Positions 8,802-17,242 of a stretch of DNA of 64,000 nt are shown here, one piece after another. This DNA comes from Suilimivivens sp964507235. Lineage in GTDB: Bacteria; Bacillota; Clostridia; Lachnospirales; Lachnospiraceae. The stretch lies in NCBI GenBank assembly GCA_964507235.1, contig CAZDPE010000002.1, forward strand, positions 1-64,000. Direction: 5' to 3'. The notes below the pieces were generated by a model. That model searched no databases and had not been told where the DNA came from. It was given only the letters and a program-made list of their open reading frames with translations. How positions within the stretch are numbered: the stretch's first letter is position 1; the number at the start of each line of letters is the position of its first letter. The position numbers and the translations under genes were made by a program.

Positions 8802-9997
8802 ATGATGGCAAAAGCATTGCGAAGAAAAAGAAAGCCGGCTGCTCTTTGCTTTATGTTAATGATGATATTTTTACTTTGTGGCTGCGGAGCAAAAGAAAAG
8901 GAAACCCTGTCGGAAGAGGTGCAATTGATTGAGGATGTACCGGAAGAGATACAGGAAACCGAAGAGATACAGGCAGAGGAAGCGGAAGGGGCCGGAGAGG
9001 TTCAGGCAGAGGATGATATGCAAAGACCCAGGGTAAAGGGTATTTTTGTAACAGGCCCTATGGCGGGAACTGATAATATGGAGAATCTGATTGACCTTGT
9101 GGACAGAACAGAACTGAATGCTATTGTCATGGATGTGAAAAATGACGAAGGCAGAGTCGTTTATAAGATGCAGATACCGGAAGTGGAAGAAACGGGAGCC
9201 GGTATTCGTTATGTACAGGATATGGAAGGGCTGATGGCAGTATTTTTAAGGATAAAGACGGTCTTGCCTGGCTGAATCCTTATAACCGGGAGGTTTGGGA
9301 TTATCTTCTTGCGATTGCGCAGGAAGCGTTGAAAATGGGATTTGATGAGGTGCAGTTTGATTATCTGCGATTTTCAACTGACACGGGTATGGACAGCGTG
9401 GATTTGGGAAAAGAGGCAGAAGATAAAGACAGGCAGCAAATCATTTCTGAATTCACGCAATTTGCAGCGGATAAAATACATGAAGCAGGAGGAGTGATTT
9501 CTGCTGATGTTTACGGTATGGTAATTGACAGTGAGGTAGACCAGAAAATTGTAGGACAGAATTATGTGGAATTATCCCGGTATCTGGATTATATCAGTCC
9601 TATGATATATCCATCTCATTATGGTCCGTATAATTATAATATACCGGTGCCTGATGCAGAGCCGTACCGGTTGGTTTTAACCGCCTTGCAGTCTTCCAAA
9701 AAGGTTCTTGCAGGTATTCCGGCTGCGACTGTTTCGGGAAATGAACTGCCGGATTATACGGCAGAGGAACTGGCGGCGCTTGAACCGATGGACAGCATAC
9801 ATGCAGAAGTAAGACCATGGCTTCAGGATTTTACTGCTGCCTGGGTGACCGGACATATTTCTTATGGAGCAGAGGAAATCAGGGAGCAGATACAGGCAGT
9901 TTATGATGCAGGTTATGAAGAATGGATATTATGGAATGCTTCGAACCGCTATACGGAAGGCGGATTGCTTGCGGAAAATGGAAATTCGGAAGAATAA
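8802..9997 (+). pseudogene. DUF4015-type putative glycoside hydrolase lipoprotein, internally deleted and frameshifted
   Basis: The first part (8802 to about 9247) encodes a lipoprotein signal with lipobox LLCGC, an acidic linker, and the start of a DUF4015-like putative glycosidase barrel (VKGIFVTG, NAIVMDVKND). Near 9245 the reading continues only in another frame, with KDKDGLAWLNPYN, GFDEVQFDYLRF and later DYISPMIYPSHYG, all typical of the same family. About 45-50 residues expected between IRYVQDMEGL and the KDKDG segment are missing. The event is therefore a deletion plus a frame change, not a single-base error. It interrupts the trmN6-rsmI neighbourhood. ATG 8802 is chosen because of the upstream GGGAG and the signal peptide. 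Confidence 0.82.
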
Positions 9998-10061
9998 TCA
10001 TAAGACAATAAAGAATTAGCAAAAGGCAGTATGCCGGCAGCAGGAAAGGCGAAGAAAAAGG

Positions 10062-10898
10062 ATGACAGGAACACTTTATTTGTGTGCAACTCCCATAGGA
10101 AATTTAAATGATATGACACAGAGGGTAATTGATACTCTCAGGGAAGTGGATGTGATTGCAGCAGAGGATACGAGAAACAGTATTAAGCTTTTAAATCATT
10201 TTGAAATCAAGACCCCCATGACCAGTTATCATGAATACAATAAGGTGGAAAAGGCGCAGCAGCTTACCGCCCAGCTTCTTGCAGGAAAAAATATTGCCCT
10301 GATTACGGATGCGGGCACTCCCGCAATTTCCGATCCCGGGGAAGTGCTTGTAGCGATGTGTCAGGAGGCTGGCATTCGCGTGACATCTCTTCCGGGATGC
10401 TGTGCCTGCATTACGGCTCTTACCCTGTCGGGACTTTCCAGCAGGAGATTTTGCTTTGAAGGCTTTTTGCCCTCTGATAAAAAGGAAAGAAAATTTATTC
10501 TGGATGAGCTTAAGGATGAAACCAGAACGATTATCCTGTATGAAGCGCCTCATCATCTGAAGCGTACATTGCAGGAGCTGTATGATACCCTGGGGCAGAG
10601 AAGAATTACCCTTTGCAGAGAGCTTACCAAGAAGTTTGAAACGGTTTTTCCTACCACTTTAAAAAAGGCGCTTGACTATTATGAAGAAAATGAACCGAAA
10701 GGAGAATATGTACTTGTATTGGAAGGGAAAAGCCGTGAGGAAATCAGACAGAAGGAACAGGCAAAATGGAAAGAGATGAGTATAGAAGAACATATGGCTT
10801 ATTATGAGGAACAGGGAATAGACAAAAAGAGCGCTATGAAGATGGTAGCATCTGACAGAGGAGTGGGAAAGAGAGAGATTTATCAGGCATTATTATAA
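10062..10898 (+). CDS. rsmI: 16S rRNA cytidine-1402 2'-O-methyltransferase
   Basis: Tetrapyrrole-methylase-fold enzyme that 2'-O-methylates C1402 of 16S rRNA in the decoding centre. The N-terminal LYLCATPIGNLNDMT block, AAEDTRNS, the SYHEYN stretch, DAGTPAISDPGE and LPGCCACITAL are family landmarks in the right order. At 278 aa it is of normal length. It follows the decayed glycosidase by 64 bases and keeps the conserved linkage to trmN6 seen in Bacillus (yabB-yazA-yabC). Confidence 0.96.
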   Translation: MTGTLYLCATPIGNLNDMTQRVIDTLREVDVIAAEDTRNSIKLLNHFEIKTPMTSYHEYNKVEKAQQLTAQLLAGKNIALITDAGTPAISDPGEVLVAMCQEAGIRVTSLPGCCACITALTLSGLSSRRFCFEGFLPSDKKERKFILDELKDETRTIILYEAPHHLKRTLQELYDTLGQRRITLCRELTKKFETVFPTTLKKALDYYEENEPKGEYVLVLEGKSREEIRQKEQAKWKEMSIEEHMAYYEEQGIDKKSAMKMVASDRGVGKREIYQALL

Positions 10899-10917
10899 AA
10901 AAAGGATGGTTTGTAAT

Positions 10918-11460
10918 ATGCATTTTCAAAGGTTAGAGAAAAATATATTTGATGTGCTCAAGGAACAGCAAATTAAACTGGGATATCGAAGTGAAACAGT
11001 TCGTTTGTACTATCCTTTGACTTCTTTAAACCGGTTTCTGGCAACGGATTTTAATGCCGAAAAAATGCATTATGCTTTGAATGAATTTGTTAGCGCAAAA
11101 GAAGCCAAGCTGGGATCAATCGATATTACGGTACAGGGCGACAGGTTTTGTTTTGCAATACCGCCGCAGGGAATTGATTATGTTCATGAGCATATGGATG
11201 ATAATGAATTTATCAGGGATTTTATTGGAGCAATTGAGAAGCATGGCTGCGGAATTGAGGATATACTGCAGCAGTTTTATAAATATTCTGACCATGTCCA
11301 CGTAGAAAAGGTGAATAATGGTGAATTTAATTATTTGGTTTATTTTGAAGAGGGAAAGCCTGATGATTACCGTTATTGCATTGCAGAAGAAGGATGTCAT
11401 CTGATATACCACAGATTTACGCCGGAAGATTATGATGATTTTGGATTTAAGGAGAATTGA
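10918..11460 (+). CDS. DUF3877 family protein
   Basis: Soluble 180-aa protein resembling the DUF3877 family, which has no known function and is found mainly in Lachnospiraceae. Visible features are an N-terminal helix with ENIFDVL-like sequence, the LYYPLTSLNRFL motif, and a C-terminal strand-rich region ending EDYDDFGFKEN. ATG 10918 is preferred over ATG 10906 because AAAGGA ends at about 10906, leaving a proper 10-base spacing. It lies between rsmI and the DUF896 gene, with only 3 bases to the latter, so the two are probably co-translated. Confidence 0.75.
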   Translation: MHFQRLEKNIFDVLKEQQIKLGYRSETVRLYYPLTSLNRFLATDFNAEKMHYALNEFVSAKEAKLGSIDITVQGDRFCFAIPPQGIDYVHEHMDDNEFIRDFIGAIEKHGCGIEDILQQFYKYSDHVHVEKVNNGEFNYLVYFEEGKPDDYRYCIAEEGCHLIYHRFTPEDYDDFGFKEN

Positions 11461-11463
11461 GTT

Positions 11464-11673
11464 ATGACAATGGATGAAACAATTAAGAGAATCAATGAAT
11501 TATACCATAAATCCCAGGCGGAGGGGCTTACGGATGAGGAAAAGTCGGAGCAAAAGGAGCTGCGCCAAAAATATATTGAGAGCGTAAGGGGAAATTTGCG
11601 GGGGCAGTTGGAGCATATGTCCGTTCAAAGACCCGATGGGACGATTGAAAAGGTTAAGAAGGTAAAATATTGA
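11464..11673 (+). CDS. DUF896 (YnzC-like) small protein
   Basis: The 69-aa product fits the DUF896 family: IKRINELYHKSQAEGLT followed by EEKSEQKELRQKYIE and the terminal RPDGTIEKVKK signature. The Bacillus homologue YnzC forms a two-helix hairpin; members are small cytoplasmic helical proteins, some linked to the SOS response. It starts 3 bases after the preceding gene, with the TTGAG end of that gene acting as spacer. Confidence 0.92.
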   Translation: MTMDETIKRINELYHKSQAEGLTDEEKSEQKELRQKYIESVRGNLRGQLEHMSVQRPDGTIEKVKKVKY

Positions 11674-11674
11674 T

Positions 11675-11893
11675 ATGTGTCAGATATTGGAGAGGGACAT
11701 TGCCGAAACCTTTGCCGCTGAGTGCTTTTGGACAGCGGAGATATATGAGCAGAGAGAAAAACCTCAGGCAGCAGATAGACTACTTGGGGTTTTTTCATGG
11801 AATCTTATGTATGAAAAACGGCAGCTTGCGTTCCGGTTCCATACTATGAAAAAAATATATGATAAACTGATATACGGGAAGTGTTTTGATTGA
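11675..11893 (+). CDS. hypothetical small protein, doubtful
   Basis: A 72-aa reading frame begins 2 bases after the DUF896 stop and overlaps the TTG start of the LytTR gene by 4 bases. The product has Cys, Trp and Arg scattered through helical sequence and no recognisable domain, signal or membrane segment. Tight packing on both sides supports translation; the absence of a clear ribosome site does not. It could also be a remnant of a longer gene. I do not recognise it. Confidence 0.35.
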   Translation: MCQILERDIAETFAAECFWTAEIYEQREKPQAADRLLGVFSWNLMYEKRQLAFRFHTMKKIYDKLIYGKCFD

Positions 11894-12333
11894 AAATTAT
11901 AATTAATGCGGATGAAAAAATAAATGAAACGGAAATTGTAATAAATTGCAGTCAGCTGACAAGTAATGTCGAAAATATAATAGCGACACTTCGTATTTTG
12001 AATCAGCAGATGCTGGTTATGAAGGATGGTGAAAATTATTTGCTGGATGTAAACAGGATTTCCTATATTGAAGCCCTGGAGAGGAAAACTTTTGTTTACA
12101 CGGAAGATGCCATATATGAATCAAAACTGAAATTATATGAAATGGAAGAAAGATTGTGTCAAAGCGGCTTTTTCAGGGTCAGTAAGTCTTGTCTTGTCCA
12201 TTTGAAATTTATCAAGTCCCTTAAAAATGATGTAGAGCGTAAATTATTACGTCTTACCATGAAAAACGGAGAACAGATTATGGTTTCCAGACAATATGCA
12301 GAGGAAATGAAAAAGAGATTGGGGGTTATTTAG
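11890..12333 (+). CDS. LytTR-domain DNA-binding regulator (first module)
   Basis: The 147-aa protein has a variable N-terminal half and a C-terminal LytTR DNA-binding domain: VNRISYIEALERKTFVYT, then the GFFRVSKSCLVHLKFIKSL core and the MVSRQYAEEMKKRL end. There is no receiver domain, so it is a stand-alone regulator. The start is TTG 11890, preceded by GGGAAG. It stops 1 base before the DUF3021 gene. The same gene order recurs at 31050-33618, where the transporter is intact. It probably regulates its own operon; the binding site was not identified. Confidence 0.85.
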   Translation: MKIIINADEKINETEIVINCSQLTSNVENIIATLRILNQQMLVMKDGENYLLDVNRISYIEALERKTFVYTEDAIYESKLKLYEMEERLCQSGFFRVSKSCLVHLKFIKSLKNDVERKLLRLTMKNGEQIMVSRQYAEEMKKRLGVI

Positions 12334-12810
12334 ATGATAAAAAAGAAAACAATATTTGATTATCTCACACATATTATGGCTGTTTGGGGCATTTCCATGC
12401 TGAGTCTTTGTTTATTCTGCTTTCTTTTCGGTCAGGAAGCAAAGGGACATTCCTCTATATTCGTGTTGGGAAATGCAGGATTATCGCTTGCTGCGATGAT
12501 GCAGTTTTTGGCTCTGGCAATTATTATTACGGGACTGCGGTGGATATTTTTTACGGATATTTTTGTGAAAAGATTATCTATTATGGTTAGAAGCATTTTT
12601 ATGTTTACAGGAGTTATTATATCAGTTGGCATTTTTGCAGCCGTATTTGGGTGGTTTCCCGTTGACCGGATAATTCCCTGGGGAATGTTTTTGCTTTGTT
12701 TCTTCGTATGCGCTGCAGGCAGCATCGCAGTATCTGTTATGAAGGAAAAAAGTGATAATAAAAAGCTGCAGGAAGCACTAGAACGCATGAAGGGGGAAGA
12801 ACGTTCATGA
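12334..12810 (+). CDS. DUF3021 family membrane protein (first module)
   Basis: 158-aa integral membrane protein with about four hydrophobic segments (near residues 12-32, 46-68, 82-104 and 112-134) and a charged cytoplasmic tail (EKSDNKKLQEAL). This is the layout of DUF3021 proteins, which are usually encoded beside a LytTR regulator, as here. Function is unknown; control of LytTR activity is a reasonable inference from the constant pairing. Its last 4 bases overlap the ABC ATPase start. Confidence 0.78.
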   Translation: MIKKKTIFDYLTHIMAVWGISMLSLCLFCFLFGQEAKGHSSIFVLGNAGLSLAAMMQFLALAIIITGLRWIFFTDIFVKRLSIMVRSIFMFTGVIISVGIFAAVFGWFPVDRIIPWGMFLLCFFVCAAGSIAVSVMKEKSDNKKLQEALERMKGEERS

Positions 12811-13780
12811 ATAAAGCCATTGAAGTAAAAGGGTTAAGTCATTATTTCGGACAGAACAGGGTGATAGACAATATCAGTTTTACTGTTGAAGAAGGAAATA
12901 TTTTTGGGCTTCTTGGGCCGTCCGGTGCAGGAAAGACCACACTTATCAATATTTTGACAGGTCAATTAAAGGCGTCGGAAGGCGAAAGCCGGATTTTTAA
13001 TATTGAGTCACGGCATATGAAAGGAAAAGATTATAAGCAGATAGGCATTATGATAGATAATTTTGGCTTATATGAAAGAATGAGCTGTTATGATAATTTA
13101 AGGTTTTATCAAATGCTGGATGGAAATCAGGATAAAAATATAGAAGCTGTTTTAAAAAGCGTGGGGCTGCTGAATGCAAAGAGAACCCAGGTTATGAATC
13201 TTTCAAAAGGGATGACAAACAGACTGGCTTTTGCAAGGGCTATTCTGCGCAAACCCAGGATTTTATTCCCGCGTGCAATGAGTCAAAGTCATGCTTGCAT
13301 GACCTTGACGAATGCCGCGAGGGTCAATACCCCGCCCCTTGGGGCGCTTCAATTTCCATGCCTCGCTGCTTGCGGCGGGGTTATTGACTTCTGGATGAGC
13401 CGACCAGCGGTTTGGACCCGGCTACGGCAGAAGAAATCCATAAAATGATTTGGGACGAAAAAAGCCGGGGAACGACAGTTTTTTTAACGACTCACAATAT
13501 GTATGAAGCAGAAAAAATGTGTGACAGGACAGCATTGTTAAATGAAGGAAAAATTGTTGAATATGGTTCTCCTGCAGATATTTGCAGAAGATATAATCAT
13601 CAGAGGAAAATTAACATACATCTAAAAAACGGGCAGGATATTGTGCTGGAGCATAAAAAAGAAAGCGGTGAAAGGATAAAAGCCTATTGGGATGATGATG
13701 TAATAGAAACAATTCATTCGTCAGAGTCCAATTTGGAAACAATATTTATGGAATTGACAGGGAGGAAGTGTGAAATATGA
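12807..13780 (+). pseudogene. ABC transporter ATP-binding protein, split by a repeat insertion
   Basis: The 5' part encodes a normal ABC ATPase: Walker A GPSGAGKTT and a signature region around NLSKGMTNRLAFARAILRKPRILF. At 13268 the reading breaks at the Walker B strand. A 122-bp repeat follows, and the gene resumes at 13390 with LDEPTSGLDPATAEEIHK, a switch histidine in TTHNMYEA, and a C-terminal domain to 13780. Removing the insert restores a continuous ILF-LDEPTSGLD frame. With it, the frame moves by 2 and the product ends at 13448 without a Walker B aspartate. Function should be lost. The partner permease is also truncated. Confidence 0.92.
13268..13389 (+). repeat. dispersed hairpin repeat, copy 1, inserted in an ABC gene
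   Basis: 122-bp copy of the family also seen at 47821-47960, 55063-55156 and 61554-61648. Landmarks in this orientation: ATT then CCCGCGTGCAATGAGTCAAAG, a GACC segment, GCCGCGAGGGTCAATA, and near the 3' end CGCTGCTTGCGGCGGGG followed by TTATTGAC. It includes a local hairpin CCCCGCCCCTTGGGGC. Its edges are fixed by the interrupted codon frame, with TT on both sides. No protein-coding content. Confidence 0.85.
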
Positions 13781-14076
13781 TGGTTCACATTCTGGCAATA
13801 TTATGGAAGCAGTTAAAGGATACCATAAAAAATAAAAACATACTGATACAGTTTATCCTGTTCCCCTGTATGACAGTTATTATGGAAAAGGCAGTCAGTA
13901 TACAAGGTATGCCGGAACATTTCTTTGCAAATTTATTTGCTGTAATGTATATAGGAATGGCTCCCCTTACCAGCGTTGCCGCCGTCATTGCTGAGGAAAA
14001 AGAAAAGAATACGCTTCGGGTATTGCAGCTTTGCAATGTCAGCGCTTTAGAGTATTTGCTGGTAGAAGGAGAATGA
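13777..14076 (+). pseudogene. ABC-2 type permease, N-terminal fragment
   Basis: Encodes 99 aa from the start of an ABC-2 permease: a hydrophilic start (LAILWKQLKDTIKNKN), a first membrane segment, and the conserved VIAEEKEKNTLRVLQL cytoplasmic motif. It ends abruptly at LLVEGE, 4 bases before the GNAT gene, although family members are usually two to three times longer with several more membrane spans. The end looks like a deletion junction joining the permease to the ribosome site of the next gene. It overlaps the ATPase gene by 4 bases. Confidence 0.75.
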
Positions 14077-14080
14077 GATT

Positions 14081-14608
14081 ATGATTAGAAAGGCCGTATT
14101 ACAGGATATAGAGCAGGTGGAAAACGGTTATACGGAATTATTATTGTATGAGCAGGAGCATGGAGCTTATACTGTTTGGAAATTAGGTGTATATCCCACA
14201 AGAGAAACTGCCGAAAAGGGGCTTGAAGATGGGACCTTGTATGTGATGGAGCAGAATGGAGAAGTCTGTGCAAGCATCATTGTGAATCAGGTTCAGCCCG
14301 AAGAATATGGTAATATAAAATGGAAATATGCTGTGCAGCCCCATGAAGTTCTTGTAATTCATTTATTATGTGTCAGGCCGTCAAAAGCAGGACGCGGAAT
14401 CGGAAAAGCCATGGTGCAGTTTGTCATAGAGGAAGGAAAAAGGCGGAATTGTAAAACAGTCAGGCTGGATACGGGATCGCAGAATAAACCGGCTGTGGCA
14501 CTGTATAAAAAACTCGGCTTTGAGCTTGCCGGAGTGGCGGATATGGCAATAGGCGATGTGATTGCGCATAACAATCATCTCTTTTTGGAAAAAAATATAG
14601 AAGATTAA
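14081..14608 (+). CDS. GNAT family N-acetyltransferase
   Basis: 175-aa acyl-CoA-dependent N-acyltransferase. The acetyl-CoA pyrophosphate loop is visible as VRPSKAGRGIGKAMV (motif A, about residues 99-113). It is preceded by the LLCV strand and followed by the family's DTGSQNKPAVALYKKLGFE segment. The ribosome site AGAAGGAGA lies in the truncated permease end. Substrate unknown. It stands apart from the ABC module and probably was brought next to it by the deletion. Confidence 0.88.
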   Translation: MIRKAVLQDIEQVENGYTELLLYEQEHGAYTVWKLGVYPTRETAEKGLEDGTLYVMEQNGEVCASIIVNQVQPEEYGNIKWKYAVQPHEVLVIHLLCVRPSKAGRGIGKAMVQFVIEEGKRRNCKTVRLDTGSQNKPAVALYKKLGFELAGVADMAIGDVIAHNNHLFLEKNIED

Positions 14609-14673
14609 CATAGATAGAATGGAATTGGTGAGAAAAGCAACAGTTGAAAAATCTTAAGTATTGGTGTTTTGCA

Positions 14674-14702
14674 TTGTTTTTCAAACATAAATATTGTATG
14701 AT
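14674..14702 (+). promoter_or_regulatory. sigma-A type promoter before the repeat-domain secreted protein
   Basis: TTGTTT at 14674-14679 and TATGAT at 14697-14702 are separated by 17 bases, about 85 bases before ATG 14789. An overlapping alternative (TTGCAT 14669 / TATTGT 14692) also has 17-base spacing. Confidence 0.5.
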
Positions 14703-14788
14703 AAATTCACATAATGCATTACAGTAACTTATTTTTACTTAAGATACTTTTGATATACAATAAGGGACAGATTTTATGGAGGAGAAGG

Positions 14789-15883
14789 ATGAAAAAGCAC
14801 AGAATTGCAAAAATGTTAATGGCGGTTTGCCTTGCATCTGGAATGATTGTGATGCCGGCAAACCAGTTGAAGGTACAGGCTGCTGAAGTGATAGCAACTG
14901 TAGAAGGAACTGTTTTATCAGGAACTACTTCTGAAGTGTTATGCCTTTCCACTAAAGAAGGTGATATGCAGATAAAGCTGGATAGTGAAACAGATACCAG
15001 TGCCTGCAAGGTACTGCTTTCGGAGCAGAAGGTTAAAGTATCCGTTTCCCATGGTTCTGATGGTTATCTTCATGCAGTTAAAATTACCAGTGATACGCAG
15101 ACGCCTTCAGTAACAGTTGATTCTTCCACAACTGCTACTGTAACAGGAAAAATTGACGGTAAGAGTAAAGGTGATATTATATTTTTAGAAACAGAGCAGG
15201 GCGAAATGGAGATTAAGCTGGATGTTACTACAAATATGAGCGGTTGTTCCGTGCTCATAGCGGACAAGAGTTATACGATTACCTGTGCGAGAGGTTCAGA
15301 TGCTTATATGCATGCAGTCAGTATTGTGGATGGTGCGTCAGCATCAACATCATCCTCAAATACCGCCACATCTTCTGCTGCTAATTCCGGTCTTACGCCG
15401 GCACCTGCCGATTCGGCAAACAGGACTGCGGCTACAGGAACGGTCAGCGGAAAGGTAACTGACAGCACGAAGGAAAATCTGTTGTATTTATCCACGAAAG
15501 AGGGGGAGATGCAGTTTGTAATTGAAAGTAATACGGATACCAGAAACGGCATGGTTCTCACACCGGATAATAAGCTGACAGTTTCTTTTTATCATGGTTC
15601 AGACGGATATCTGCATGCGGTTGATATTGTGGGAAGCAAGGATGATTCTTCATCAGCAGATATTGACACATCCTCTCCGGCCACAGTAAAGGGAAAGGTG
15701 GGCAGCAAATCAAGCGAAAATATTCTTTTTCTGGATACGGATCAGGGAATGATGGAGCTTAAGCTTGATGGCGTAAGAAGCGTTAGTAACTGCAAGGTTT
15801 TTGTTACCGGTAAAAAGCTTACGCTGACCTGTGCGAGAGGTTCAGACGCTTATATGCATGCACTTGATATTACAGCAGAATAA
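14789..15883 (+). CDS. secreted protein with four tandem repeats in ABAB order
   Basis: 364-aa exported protein. A signal peptide (KKHRIAKML, hydrophobic core, cut after VQA near residue 31) leads into four related repeats of about 65 residues. Each begins with a V(T/S)GKV-like strand, has an (L/F)xT(K/E)(E/Q)GxM core, and ends GSDxYxHAxxI. Repeats 1 and 3 end HGSDGYLHAV; repeats 2 and 4 end ARGSDAYMHA, so a two-repeat unit was duplicated. A Ser/Thr/Ala-rich linker separates the pairs. No sortase motif or catalytic site is visible. ATG 14789 has GGAGGAG upstream, unlike the earlier in-frame ATG at 14714. Family not recognised; extracellular or envelope-binding role is inferred. Confidence 0.8.
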   Translation: MKKHRIAKMLMAVCLASGMIVMPANQLKVQAAEVIATVEGTVLSGTTSEVLCLSTKEGDMQIKLDSETDTSACKVLLSEQKVKVSVSHGSDGYLHAVKITSDTQTPSVTVDSSTTATVTGKIDGKSKGDIIFLETEQGEMEIKLDVTTNMSGCSVLIADKSYTITCARGSDAYMHAVSIVDGASASTSSSNTATSSAANSGLTPAPADSANRTAATGTVSGKVTDSTKENLLYLSTKEGEMQFVIESNTDTRNGMVLTPDNKLTVSFYHGSDGYLHAVDIVGSKDDSSSADIDTSSPATVKGKVGSKSSENILFLDTDQGMMELKLDGVRSVSNCKVFVTGKKLTLTCARGSDAYMHALDITAE

Positions 15884-15899
15884 CAATTAGGATTTAAAG

Positions 15900-15937
15900 C
15901 CTTCCTGAACCTTAGGCAAAGTAAAGGAAGGTTTTTT
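15900..15937 (+). terminator. rho-independent terminator
   Basis: CCTTCCT pairs with AGGAAGG across an 18-base loop, followed by six T. It closes the secreted repeat-protein transcript. Confidence 0.8.
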
Positions 15938-15988
15938 GTTCAGGCCATAAGCACATAGGAAAAGAGGAAGGCGAAGCATTAGGCGGCT

Positions 15989-16882
15989 TTGGATGGTTCT
16001 GATTTTTTAATCATTCTTTATTCTCACACTACAAAAGAATCCAAATGGTGTATGGAGGAACTGAATTACTTTCGTTCCTTACATGAAAATACAAATTGCA
16101 AAGTGCTCCCTTTGATTATAGAAGGAGAGCCGGATGAAGTGTTTCTGGAGGTATTGAGATGGGAAGAACGCCGGATAACAGATGAAAACGGAGAATCACA
16201 GGTTGTTCAGGCTGCAGTGGAACCTCTTGGGGCAGCAGGAGGAAAAGGAACACTGGAAGGAAGCCCTGATGTATTATAACGAGGCAGTCAGCCGAAATCC
16301 TGCTCTTTCATTTGAAACTTCTTCAGCCTTGCTTCTCTTGCAGGAACAACAATGGCCATGTATAACACAGATTGATGAAGACAGGCATATTATGGAGCGG
16401 CATTCCGCAATGACGGAAGCAGAGAAATGGTTCTTTGGAGCCGGAATACGCTTCAGTTCTGGAATTATGAAACCGGAATCAAGTATGCGGCGGATGTTGA
16501 ATCCGGTGATGACGCATTTATCAGTGAGGTCGTTTGTACCGAAGATGTTCATTGTATTGCAGAAATGGAAGGCAGTTTATATTATTATAATATTTTTTCC
16601 TTTTCTGTGGGAAACACTGAGGATGCTTTACGACGGAAATATAATTCGACGGAAGTATTAGAGGCAGTGGAGAATGACCATTATTCCCTGAAAGTAGACA
16701 GTCAGCTTATCTTAAAGATAGAAGAAGTAAGAGAGGATGAAGGGGAAGAGGATGTTTCGTTAATCAGGATAATGCTTACTGATTTGGAGGGTGATTTGTA
16801 TGAGGAGCTTAAAATAGAGCATGAACATCCTGTACATTCAATTTTGGAAGGATTGGTTTCATGTCAAACCAAAAAGCAATGA
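15989..16882 (+). pseudogene. TIR-domain protein remnant with decayed C-terminal half
   Basis: The first frame keeps the second half of a bacterial TIR domain: SDFLIILYSHTTKESKWC, then LPLIIEGEPDEVFLEVLRWEERR, the conserved stretch that in this family leads into VEPLAAD. No start codon or N-terminal TIR half is present. After about 16240 the coding sense moves through two further frames. The longest (16427-16882) carries WNYETGI and LYYYN segments like the repeat-rich C-terminal sensor regions (WD40-like) of full-length members. At least two frame changes and an N-terminal loss make it non-functional. Bacterial TIR proteins with such sensors can be NAD-degrading defence or signalling proteins; that is family knowledge only. 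Confidence 0.75.
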
Positions 16883-17121
16883 GAAAGTATGCAGAAGCTT
16901 TGGCTAAGGAAGGATATGTTGTATATACATATGATTTCTGCGGCGGTGCTTTGCCTGGCAGAAGTGATGGAAAGTTCAGCGATATGTCCATTGATACGGA
17001 GAAGAATGATTTAAAAGCTGTTATAGACTATGCGGAAAAAATAAGCTATGTTGACATAAGCGGCCTTATTTTGCTGGGAGCCAGCCATGTTATTGAATAT
17101 CTGAATAACACAGACAATTGA
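16861..17121 (+). pseudogene. alpha/beta-hydrolase fragment
   Basis: 86-aa frame resembling the middle of a small alpha/beta hydrolase: YAEALAKEGYVVYTYDFCGGALPGRS, the TEKNDLKAVIDYAEK helix, and LILLGAS at the place of the nucleophile elbow (G-x-S-x-G), where the sequence gives GAS-H-V and the serine loop is not followed by the expected glycine. The N-terminal oxyanion strand and the C-terminal Asp/His half are missing. It overlaps the end of the TIR remnant by 22 bases, so both belong to one decayed stretch. Confidence 0.6.
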
Positions 17122-17242
17122 TTAAATATGCGGATGATGCGGGCAGGAATTTGGAAACGGAAGAAAGAGTTCTTGCTATTTTCAAAGTAACGGTGTTACA
17201 CTTACGTTGAACTTTACACACTGCTTTAAGAAAGGAATTAAA

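Noticed and set aside
13268..13389. Self-splicing intron in the ABC gene
   Set aside because: At 122 bp it is too short for a group I or II intron, and no catalytic core motif is visible; the same element occurs between genes.
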